Of a DNA stretch of 64,000 bases, positions 35,910 to 46,844 are shown piece after piece (positions within the stretch are counted from its first letter, which is position 1; every line of letters starts with the position of its first letter). Position numbers and translations under genes: made by a program. This stretch comes from Elmis aenea (lineage: Eukaryota; Arthropoda; Insecta; Coleoptera; Elmidae): positions 1,302,001-1,366,000 of the forward strand of contig OX393579.1 in assembly GCA_947652605.1 (NCBI GenBank). Direction: 5' to 3'. The notes beneath the pieces were generated by a model. The model searched no databases. It was not told where the DNA came from and worked only from the letters and a program-made list of their open reading frames with translations.

Positions 35910-38900
35910 ACACAAAAAACAATAATGTTTAGCATTAATTCCTTAATTTCCAAGTTTTTTTTTACTTTCAGTTGTTTTTACCTGAAAAATGTCTGCCCAA
36001 GTTGTAAACTGCTGTAATGACGTTAAAAGTAGTTTTTTATATGTCTATCGACCGTAAAAGGCGCTAAGATTTCTCAACAAATCCCCCGTTAGATTTTCTT
36101 CATGTCCAACACAAACGACTGCCCTTAAGACACTTCCACATAGAGCACTTTTTACCTAACCTAAATTTTCAAAGTTAAAACATGTGCCGTTATCTGTGCA
36201 ATGCACATAAATATCTTCCTGCGGGATTAACGTCCGGGCCATTTAAATTCAGTCTTTTTTTTTTGTAAAATTACATTTCACTTTGTAATAAAGTTAGATT
36301 ACTTTATACGTCGGTCGACTCGGAGTTTTACTTGGGGATATTCAGTAACAAGTTTTAATTGAGTTTTTGTTTTGAATTTAATTTGGTACTTTGTTGTCAC
36401 GTTTCCTGTTCCGTGTTGGTCCGCAGAAAGTAAATTAAGAGTGAAAATATCACATTGGGAGAATTCATCCTTTGGCACACTAGGTTACATGTTTTTAAAA
36501 GAATAAAAACTCTTCATGGAACTAAACTATTAGAAACAGTATTTCAATGACTTTTAAGTTAAATAAATCCTAAAAGATAATTTTCTGATGGTTAAAATAA
36601 TATAAGAGACCCCTATTAATATATGATTATTCTCTCTTCGGCCAAACTGCAATGAACTATCTTGGAATGTCGAAAAAGTGCTATGATCATTAGCAGCACT
36701 TTTTTCGAAAAAGTTATTGACTTGGATCTTCGTAGACATCAAATAAATAATAATAATTAACCATTCGAGAGTCCAAATTATGATTAAAACTTTTCATTAA
36801 AAGGGGAAAATATGCAAAGATTGTCTATAGTTAATTTAATTGGTACAAAACTTAATTTTAACTTTGCTCAATATATGAATACATATTAACATACTGTAAT
36901 AAAAAAAATCTCATGATCCGAAAATTCTTATTGGGTAACTCAAGTTGTCACCAGTTTTAAACAACAGCTCATTTAAATTTAGTCTTTCGAACATCAAAGA
37001 GCAAAGACTTGGGTATTTATGTGTTGGACAATGGCATCTTCACTTTCTAGTGGACCGAACGAATTTAGTGTGGCCCATAATCAAGCAAGCTTTGTCTGAT
37101 ACTCAAAGGGCGTGAACTTAATCGTTCTTCGTCTTTTAAGGGTTTCGGCTTTTTATTCGGAATCCTGTGAATTTCAGTCAAAGAGCAATATGGTCGCATG
37201 ATCAGTTTTAATAAATTATTACCTATCAATATTTCATTATACAGCATGGCGCAAAATCGCTAAATTTTAAATTTTTTTGAAATATTAAGATCGTTTTCAT
37301 TTCACTTTCGCTTTGTACAATTTCCAAGTCAAAGTATTCAAAATAAAATAACGTTTTAAATAATAGTCTAATGTATTGGCCAATGTTAAAGACAAAAATC
37401 ACAAACATCAGTCGATAATTATTGTAAAAAGAACAGCACAAATTGTATGTTAAAAAGCATGGCAAAATTTTGCGTTTTTCCCCCTGACTTTTTAAACAAT
37501 TAATCTAGGTAATAGTTTTTTTCGTAAAACTACTTGGAGCAATTAAAAATTAACTTCAGTCTTAAGAAACGATTAGCACATAATTAATTCAGCAAGGATA
37601 TTGAAGATTAGCTTTGATAATTGAGTTAAGACCTGCCATCGTCACCTCACCTGAACAAGTGGTAAAATTTATAATTAATTTTGCCGGTATGACACGTGGT
37701 ATTCTCACCCTGCAACCGAGCAAAATTAAATTTTGCTTAACACTGACTTCTTAATAAATAAAAGCCGTTAATAACTTTAGGTAGACGCGTAATATCAGCC
37801 GCGTTCTGCGTAGATCATTTATTATTTTGATAATATGTCGTGGATGGTTTATTGTTTCTTGCGCTATAACATCTTTGAACATAGCAACCTCCGTTTAAAA
37901 GTGATAAATGTATGGAATTTTTAGATAATATGTACCAAAAATAGCGGTTTTGTTTTAAGCGTGGTAACATCTACGACCGTACAAGTTTAAAATTTGTGAT
38001 TAATGTATCTGGAGTAAAATAATTTAGATCTGGCATAATATTCAAAATTCAAGAATATCTGCACGTCTTTTCGTTTATTTTTTTTTTTGTCCGGATGACT
38101 TTTGGATTGTCCAAAGTTGTCCTAATTTTGTTTGGGTTACATCCCAGCACCAATGAAAAACACGTTTTTCCTTCTCCAAGTCTAACCATCTGATGTTAAT
38201 TGAGTTTCCTTTTCCAAAGAACCAGGAGCAAAATAAAATCGTTGCTAAACTTTACACGACGTACGCTGAATCCTAATTGTCCTTTCTGTCCCGTGATGTT
38301 TGCAAATGCCAAGGAGCCGATCAACCTTATTTAAAAGTCAGACAAATGTCAAGTCCCAAAAAAAAAAAGGTTTGCAGTAGCTTCCGTCCAACAAAATCCA
38401 TAAACTAAAATGCTGTTCTAAACTGCATGAATATTTTTTGAAACTTACATCATCCTCACAAACAAAAAAATGATGGTTACTTTTGATTAAAGAGCGGACT
38501 TCGTCTACATATTAATTTGCAAATAATGTGTAGGTCTCTAAATTATATACCACCCATCATAAAATACGCAATTACTTACACAAATATCTTCGTGAAACCT
38601 AGTTATCACAGTTATATTATGTTTTCAAGCCCAACATATATTTTTTGACACTATATTTTTTTTTTTTTAAGTATAGAAACTCGCCTAATTGGTCCTTAAA
38701 ACTCAGGGCCTGTAGCAAAAGGACAACTTCCTTTAGTTATATTACATAACGATCCATGAGACTCTGTAGCACCAAGGCGACATGTGGAAACACTCTCTAA
38801 CTAACTACTTTTCGTAGCTTCGGTTGCTGACGCTGACAACTTTTCTGACGCCAATTATGTAATTTTCGTCCTATTTTTATCAGTTAATAGGATTTTTTCG

Positions 38901-41900
38901 AGCTTGTAAACAAAAATTCGATACTACGTGTTGTATCAGTTTTTGGTTCAAACAAATTAGAACCATTTAAGTTTTTCCATATATTGAAGTCGGTTATTAG
39001 TTTGTTTAAATGGTCTACCGGTTAATGATTTTTTTTTTGTTAACGCCCTTCCTATACTACTTCTGAACTATTTGTGTACATGATTTTGAAATTATTAAGG
39101 CCCTTATAGCAATTTGCGACTGGGTGCCACAGATCACAACACAGCAAAAGTGAAAACCCGGTTCCTCGTGTTGTAAAATTTATACAGCCACCAAAACGCC
39201 AACCCTCACAATGCTAAATCGTCCATACTACGCTAAATTGATCTTTGATTCGATAACCCTGTCGTATTTGCTCAGACAACCGACCAGATGCACAAACGAT
39301 TGAATATTTAATTAGGGCAAATACGAGGTCAGAGCTCTACTACTCCATATACGAAGGTTCCTTCATAAACTGCATAGGCTTCAAGTCCCGATATGCAAAT
39401 TGGCAATATTAAGTTTCGCTACGAGCTTTAACATATTGCGCTATCTTCGTGTTACCAATATTAGCAATTCTGTTCACTTTATACAATTTGGCGTTGCATG
39501 TTCGCGCAACTAAATGAAAATGTATTTCGATAGAGAAAATTCAATTACAGTTGCCAGTGTCTTTCATTAGCTAATTACTTAATGTTACAACAAAATTAAA
39601 AACATTTTTTTCTCATAAGGATTTCCTCACGAACTAAAGCAACTTTTTCTGTAAGGATTCATTAACGTAAACCAATTAGGCGAAAGGCAAGGTGAAAAGT
39701 CCTAAGTTACCTACATTAATAGCAGTTCAGATACAACAAAAGAGATAAAGTGAAGTCTGCTGGTACATACCAGTAAAAATTTCATTTCATTTCATTACTA
39801 CACACAGAGCTATGGAACAATTGAACTACGGGATTATTCGGCCATTTAGGGAATTGGCACAGGTCTAGAGAGCTGTTTAAAAGATAAAGTGGTCATTTAA
39901 AAACGACCCAAGACCTGACCACGGCCGATGAATACTTAAATTCAACTAGTTGCATTTTATCGATTACCAGAGCCGAATAAAAAAAATATTTTCCTAAAAA
40001 CACAAAAAATGTCTTACGGTGTATTGAAGAATAATAGGAAAATAGAATGGATTAAAGAACATACCAATTATCTAGAAAAATCCGTAGTGTATATGAACCA
40101 TTTACCTTTATTTTGTATAAGTTGGTACGTGTGTTTTTTTAAGTGGGCAAAATAAACGTTGAAATAATTTTTTGTTTCAATAAACTTAAATTCCAATATC
40201 TCATACGCCAGTAACCAATAAAAAAGTCTAAAAATTTTACTATTAGTACAGTAAAAATGATCAAATGAATTTGGCGGTAGTATGGACCATAAAATAAAAA
40301 TGTTATGTAGAATTTTTCTACGACTCGTTATAGCAGAGGTTCCCAAGTTTTTACCTCAGTGGTCCAATTTTTCAGCAAGCAAAATTGAAAGTAAAAAACT
40401 AGTCCTACTAAAGGGATTTGTCTTTAAAAAAAAAAAGATCAATTTAAGGCCAATTTTGAGCGCAAATAATTTTTTAACACATCACATTTCATGCTCTCAG
40501 CATTAACGTTATTTGCGATACACCCCGAGTGCGTTCGGAGAACATTGGTTGGATGACACTGTATTACAGCATAAGCCATAAAACTTTTATGTAAATACCA
40601 CATTTCGCTTCCCGTAAGTATTTTTTCCCCTTTTACTGCGTTAAAATAAAAGCATTGTACGTTTTCATTTTATTTGTACGGCGATAAAGCCGACAACTAC
40701 TAGGAATTTTTATGGATACTCGGTATTGTTTTTTGTGGCGCAGGACAATAATTATTTAATTAATTCTCGAGAGACGACGTTTCGTATATTATAGTTTAGA
40801 CGTGGAAAATACTAGAGCTTAGTTACAAAAAATATATATGCCCTATACTTTTGATTCTAATCGCAAGGTAAAAGCTTTACATAGAAGGAAAACCAACATT
40901 CATTAAGATTAAAAAGGAGATAAGGGTGTTATATAAAGTTACATACTGGTACCCGTAAACGAAACACTGTCCATGGTGGAAAACAATTTAAGATTATGTA
41001 ACTAACAGTCGCGAACAAGTTTTGTATAAAACTTTTTTTTGTATCTTTACTAGCTAGTTAAAAAGCTATGGAAATATTCGTCTTGCACCAGACTCAAAAA
41101 TGTGACATTTGTGGAGAATGTTTAAGGATTGACTCAAAAACGATCGATTTTAGGTACAAAAACTTGATAGAAAAATTTATTTCGTAGCGAAAAAATACAA
41201 ATATACAGGGTGTTCTATAGTATTTGCACTCTTTTTAAACAAAACTCGATTTTTTTTTATAAACACATCATTTACACTCTAAATAATAATTATTCATTTT
41301 AAGTTCATTCAGTATACAAACAAAAATTTTCAAGAAAACTATAAATAGTGCGTTTGTTTTTGGAAAAGGCTCCCGACTAAAAACAAAACAAAATTTATTC
41401 TTCTTAGACTGGACAACGCGTTGCAACGTTCTCCAACAGAACAAATTTTAATTATATCATAATAAACGTTTTGGTTACAGTTCTAATTAAAACTCTGGTC
41501 CAGTTTTTTCCTTTTTTAATAAACAATTTGACACTTCCTGTCAAATTCAGCCGTAAAAATCTTTCTGCAACAGAAACTCGCACAAAACTTGTTCAGCTCT
41601 AAACACAATGTGGCGTCATAATAAATTAAAGAAATATGTCTACGTGCAAAGTTCGCGGTTCTTTATGTACAGAACTTGTATTTTAATATTGAAATTGCAC
41701 CTTTACGGCGATCCATTATTTATTTAAGTGAGTGCATTTAATAAATTAAGCGCATTTGGACGATTACATCAGCCCACAAGGGCTAATTCATCGTCAAGAG
41801 TGCTTGTAGTAGTCGTTCTCGTTTTGCTCAATAATCGACTGGCGTCAAAACTAATGTAATTACATTGCATTAACATTACAAATTACATATTATAATGGAA

Positions 41901-43140
41901 ACATGCATTATAATAAGGCTTAAAAAGTTTATAACATTGGTAATTTTATCATAATTTTTCGAGAAGATGGACAAAATAAATTTTAAAAGTGTACTGTTTA
42001 AAAATCGGCTAGTTTTGTTTCTAAATAATTTTAATGAAAGAGTTTATCCAAGCCTTTTAATGTACGAATCATACGATTTAATTTAAGGACGTATATTGTT
42101 CTATCAGAAGTTATTCTATAGTATATACTTAAGCATTAAGAACTTGTAATATAAATAAATTTCAATTATAATACTTTTGTTAACTTTCAATAGTAACATT
42201 GAAATACTGTTTATGTCTAATTTTTCAGTGCGAATTTATTTAAGCTGCTTAAAACTATCTAAGAATTCGTTTACTAACACAACTACAAAATATGACAGTT
42301 CGTTAAAACTTGCCAAAGATAAAGCAGTGTTTAAAGCTTTGTGAAAAGCGACTGACAATTTATCAAAACCTAATAATTCATAAAAAATATCATAAGTATT
42401 TACAAAAACACTGCTTTTAACGAACGTTCCAAAACTGAATTTTCTAAAACGATTTTCAAAAATTGTGACCAAAAATGTTAATAAAAGTGTGCTTACAGGT
42501 AGTTAAAAACATAAACTGTGAAAATGTTGTTTGTTGTGCGAATGACAAAGGTGTTTATAACACAAAAGATTCCTATTTGGGTGTAAAATTGGATTGTAAA
42601 TGGTGATTTTTAGTAGGACTGGTTTACAGAGACTGAAAATTTTCAGCCGAGTTTTGATTTCGTTGCCATGAATATTTTGTCTTTCAAAACTAATTGTTGA
42701 TTACATGATTTTGCACCCATAACAATGTTAAACATTAGATCCTTCAATAAAATCACAATAAACAGCAGAAATAATTATTTTGTCGGACTACAAGTACACG
42801 ACATTCTAATTACATTAATGAAAGTCAGCGCAAGATTTATTTTAACACGATTTTTTTGTGGAAACAAGTTGTTTACGTATTTGATGCTGGGTCAATGTAA
42901 AAATAAAAAATGAGTCAAAAACACCCAATTTGTATTTCTCACATTAACAGTAATATAACTTAAGAAATGAGTACATTATCCCATGATCTACAATAAAATA
43001 ATTGGGTTTGCAGAATTCGCTTATAAAGCATCCAGTTACCTGTGCAATTTCGTTTTCCGCCATGAGAGTGATGGTAACGTACTATCAGCTAAAACTGGCA
43101 GGTGAATAAGGGCAGAGAGGTTCAGAATGTGACTGTATAA
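35910..43140. other. Long non-coding stretch without recognised genes
   Basis: All frames are under 95 codons and unrecognised. A single MITE-like end, ATACAGGGTGTTCTATAGTA, lies at 41204 without a seen partner. There is a (TTTCA)n run at about 39780-39797. Confidence 0.4.
37642..37651 (-). promoter_or_regulatory. Weak candidate ratchet point
   Basis: On the minus strand, ACCACTTGTTCAG|GTGAGG joins an acceptor to a donor with the junction between 37651 and 37650. The pyrimidine tract is short and interrupted, and no good second donor follows. It sits only 3.2 kb from the strong ratchet point 2, so it may be a chance match. Confidence 0.2.
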
Positions 43141-43145
43141 ACAGC

Positions 43146-43605
43146 ATGGACACTCGAAATTTTCACAGTCACTCACATCACTCACAGTCTAATTACTTTC
43201 TGGTCCGCAATCGTCGGCCAAAAAAATCTTCCCGTTGCTATTCACATGCACGGCCAACTGGTGAGGAGGACGTATCACGTTCAGAACCGAACTGTTTACA
43301 TGTATCGTCGGGGTACGTGTATCGGGGAGAAACGTGTCGATGCGAGGGCACACTAGGATGAATGTTGTAGCGTCGTGGCGCTAGTTCGAATGCTGGGCTC
43401 GTCGGTCGGCGACACCCCCACCTCCATGAAATCGATCATTGAAGTCGTCCTGCGCCGCCGCCTAAATATAGTCCGTACAAGCAGGATCTGGCGTGAATTT
43501 CGTAAGGCAAGTAAGATCGAATACAGGGCGACCGAGAAAGTCCGTTACGAACAATTTTCAGCAGGTTCTACATCCGCAGTTAATAGAAGAAAAACAAACC
43601 ACTGA
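43146..43605. other. CpG-rich, stop-poor block of unknown nature
   Basis: G+C is near one half, with many CpGs (for example GTCGGTCGGCGACACCCCCA at 43400-43419). Plus-strand frames at 43146-43361 (ATG start) and 43375-43605 (GTG start), and a long open minus-strand frame across 43355-43570, are all unrecognised. The last contains ATG followed by MIDFMEVGVSPTDEPSIRTS, ending at a TAG at about 43353. Lack of stops in several frames is expected at this composition. It could be a conserved regulatory or promoter-like island, a foreign insertion, or an unrecognised exon. A LINE remnant follows 135 bp downstream. Confidence 0.35.
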
Positions 43606-43739
43606 CATTTGAAACTAATTGTGGTAAAAAAAAAAGCGAAAAAGCAGGGGACTTAAACGGAATCAAAACTGAAACAAAAAATTCTTACTTACAATTCAAA
43701 AGCTTAGGCACCAAGGCGAGAGCAGAACAAAGGATAGGG

Positions 43740-44055
43740 ATGCAGGATAAGGAATTCTTAAGAAGATTTAGATGTAGACCAATTCTTAAGATCAACAGTG
43801 ACAAAATTAGAATAAAATCTATGGCAGAAATAATGAAGAAAAAGATGGAGAGAATTAAGATTGCTGGGACAAATATTACCCATGCCAGAAAGTACGTACG
43901 CAAAAATGGGATGGAAAACGAAGTAGAGCGAGACTAAGAACAAAATGAGAAAACGAAGTTAAGGCAAAAAACTTGGAGAAAGAGGAGTCAGCTGGAGAGA
44001 TGTGCCACAATTAGCTAACGATAGCAAGAAGTGGAGAAATATAGAACAAGGTACG
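43740..44055 (+). pseudogene. LINE (RTE-like) 3'-end coding remnant
   Basis: One frame (43740-43937) carries KKKMERIKIAGTNITHARKY, the position of the K..WAGHI.R motif in RTE-type reverse-transcriptase tails. A shifted frame then gives GERGVSWRDVPQLANDSKKW (43975-44034), matching the G.SW.....LA.DR..W end motif. The order is right and the frame shift between them marks it as inactive. It ends within about 50 bp of a mariner remnant. Minus-strand frames over the same bases are shadows. Confidence 0.65.
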
Positions 44056-44089
44056 AGGTCGTATTTTTATATCAAAAGGAAAATTATCG

Positions 44090-44545
44090 TCCTGTTAAAT
44101 AGCTGTGATATTTTAAACCTAAAGAGTGAAGTTTCATCCTCGAGCATGGAACTGTAATAAAATCTTTCACAAAGAGAGTAATGGACCAAAAGTTGTCCAT
44201 CAAAGATTAAGCGAAGAGTGTGAAAATTCAGTCCCATCTTTAATCCAAATAAAATTTTGGTCTAAGTAGTTTCGCTGGGGTCGGGTCTCTACACAGGATG
44301 ATCCAAAATCAGGTCGACCAGTTGAGGCAAGAACTGAAGACATTACTAAAAAAATTGAAGATTTAGTGCTATCAGATCGGCGGATGAAGTTGTCCTGCAT
44401 TGCCAGGGAGCAGTTGGGGTATCCTAAACACCTGTTTGGAAAGTTTTGCACGACGATTTGAGTATTAAGAAAGAGTCTGCGCGTTGGATTCCAAGGCGCC
44501 TCACGCCTCAGAAAAGAAAAAACCCAAAAACACTTTATCGCTTGA
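44090..44545 (+). pseudogene. Mariner transposase, N-terminal remnant (DNA-binding half)
   Basis: Reading across frames: NGPKVVHQRL from about 44181, a stop-containing helix region, then STQDDPKSGRP (about 44290-44320), IEDLVLSDRRMKLSCIA, and after a frameshift TPVWKVLHDDLSIKKESARW and IPRRLTPQKR to about 44518. This is the full order of mariner DNA-binding motifs: first helix-turn-helix, the DDPRSGRP linker, second helix-turn-helix with the V..IL...L motif, and the RWVPR.L linker before the catalytic domain. The catalytic DD34D domain is absent, and stops occur at about 44265 and 44430. The 117-codon minus-strand frame here (44200-44553) is an artefact of this element. Confidence 0.85.
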
Positions 44546-45689
44546 CAGGTCAATAAATAATAAAAGCTTTTTTCACGAATTGTTACCGGGGGTGTATCAT
44601 TGGGATTATCCTACCAAACAAGAATCTATGTAATGAGTTCACAAAGATTCACCCCCCAAAAAAAGCCAAAGCACAGTCTTCGGCCGGAAAACGAATGGCA
44701 ACTTTTTTTTACGGATAAGGAGTTTTGCTTAATTAATATATGGAAAAAGATACTACAATTAACGGAGAGGTCTATTGGAATAAATATTCAAAGTGTGCTC
44801 AGAAAGAATTTTACTAACTCAACAATTACCAACCTAAATACAAACGTAACAGACATTTTCGATAACCCTGTATTCGTGGCTGCTTTAAAATCTCTTGTAA
44901 GCCAATTAATCATTTTAGGAACTGATAAATAACAGATGATAACATCGGCGATGAAAATCGAATTTTTCCGTTTGTGTAGCCGCCTTTTTAATCTTCCGGC
45001 CGCGTTTCTTTTTTTTTGTGTAACACTTTACAGATCAAACGGAGCATGAGCTTTCCGCTAACAGGCCGTATTTCTCTACAAATGAATTCTGGTAAAGGCA
45101 AACAGTCAAATGAGTTTTCGCTGTTCTATATATATAGGGCAATTTGCGAAGACGACAGGAGAATGTATGTAATTTCGTAAGCAAGATAAAAAAAATCTTT
45201 GGGGGAGGATTTCGTCTCGCAAATGGCAAAATATATTTGAAACACGTTTAAGACGAGACCCACATTAAAGTTCGCGGTTTATGCAAAACGGTATTACACG
45301 CGACACTAACTCAAATATCGCTTACCATTATTGCTGCTTGTAGAATAATGTTACAGTTTATGATTCGGGATTTATACAGAGTAGAAGATAACTAAATATA
45401 TTTCTGGAAACATTTATCAAGTGATTAACAGAGATTTGTTAAATATTTCGGTGAATGCAAATAAATAAATAAAAAATTGTTAAACACTCCATTAGCACTT
45501 GAAAACAGTTGAAATTTATTTCAAAAAACAATTGCTTGATTACTTGTAATTAAAAAAATATAGTAAATATATTATATACCTACAAGCTGATCCGACTTCG
45601 CGGGAGAGATGCTTTTGAAATGCCGCTTTTTATTTAAAGCAGATAAATACCTCTTTTAATTACCTATCAAACACTAACATGAATTCCAT
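44546..45689. other. Non-coding stretch with one unrecognised 110-codon frame
   Basis: A plus-strand frame (44600-44932) begins with TTG; its first ATG is at 44632 (99 codons). It directly follows the truncated mariner, so could be scrambled transposon DNA, but no catalytic motif is visible. Nothing else was recognised. Confidence 0.3.
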
Positions 45690-45825
45690 CTAGAAAAAGA
45701 AAAAGGGGAAGACTGAGAAGGAGATTGACAGATGGGGTAAAAATACCAATGGACAAAAGCAACTTAACGGATAATGACTAGAAGAATAGAAAGGATTGGC
45801 GTTTAGGCAGCCAGATGTATTAAAA
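45690..45825 (+). pseudogene. LINE (RTE-like) 3'-end coding remnant
   Basis: One frame reads RKRKRGRLRRRLTDGVKIPM, followed by a stop and NRKDWRLGSQMY. The basic GR.RRR..DGV stretch followed by a DW/DR..W-type end matches RTE-like retrotransposon tails. Only about 43 codons survive, with one internal stop. Confidence 0.5.
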
Positions 45826-46748
45826 ACCGTTGATTGAAAAAATATGCACACGAAAGCATTTCATGTTACAAAATATTTAGGGCCATTTTTGTATTAACAT
45901 TATCCGCGAACTTGTAAGCGCTTCAAAGTTCCCTTAATTGCTAAACAGAAGTCGTAAATGTTAACCGATATCCACCTCAGAAAAGCATTACAAACTGAAC
46001 AAAAAACACCGATTATCGTCAGAGAAAGTTCAAAAAAAATGGCGCAATTTATCATACAAAAGTTTCTAACCAAAAAGACTCATTTTTTACTTTCACTGAG
46101 TAACGGCGACGTCTGTGACGCAGCACATGCGATTTCTGAGTGGAATACAAAACTGAATTGTGAAACAGATGCTGGAGGAGGTGAACGTGCCATCTATGAC
46201 TAAACTATGCCAGCGAGAGAGATTAAGAAATAAAAATACAACTTTAAACATTACGAAAATGCCGACACTTTTCAAAATTTATGCAAATACAGTACATAAC
46301 AGATTTTCTTTCAATCTTATACAAATTTCTTCGCATTTTTATAGACCAACTAACTGCTTCGACATTAATAACGATTATTTTAAAAGTGGTATATGCTATG
46401 TTGATTAATTTTACAAAAACGTTCACACTGGCTGCATGAAAATGTGCACAGTAGCCATAAAAGCAACAAATCACCTCTCTAAAACCACTTTAAAACACAC
46501 ATTCATCAATACGTTTTTTTATTGTATCGGTTACAAACTATAATGATGAATGGAGTGCCCACAAAAAATTTGATTTAAAGTTTATAAGCTACAAAATTGC
46601 CAATAATTTTTTCAAGACTTCGCTGTATATTGGCAGCATTGATTTATAAACTTTTTCTCGGCTATTGCTCTTTGGCTGGGGTTTATTTAAAACTGTAACG
46701 CAGAACAATATTTAACAACAGACCCTACATCAAACTACTAAATACAAC
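45826..46748. other. Non-coding stretch, nothing specific seen
   Basis: Overlapping short frames on both strands (45958-46203, 46160-46408 plus; 46093-46275, 46244-46474 minus) reflect a stop-poor patch. No domain is recognised. Confidence 0.35.
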
Positions 46749-46844
46749 CTTTAATACAAAAAATTAAAGGGTTAATAGTGCTTTAATACAAATCATTAGA
46801 GGGTTAATAATGCTTTAATATGAATCACAATGGGATTAATAATG
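46749..46844 (+). repeat. 32-bp minisatellite, three copies
   Basis: Exactly three consecutive 32-base units start at 46749, 46781 and 46813, each beginning CTTTAATA and ending TTAATARTG. No indels are present; units differ by substitutions, mostly in the middle. Confidence 0.9.

Noticed and set aside
35678..35953. 91-codon minus-strand frame
   Set aside because: It is antisense to a LINE tail with recognisable RIPK..L.W and DR.R motifs.
35975..35996. Minus-strand ATTTTTCAG|GTAAAA
   Set aside because: The donor GTAAAA is weak and the pyrimidine tract is short, so chance is likely.
44200..44553. 117-codon minus-strand frame
   Set aside because: It is antisense to a clear mariner N-terminal remnant read on the plus strand.
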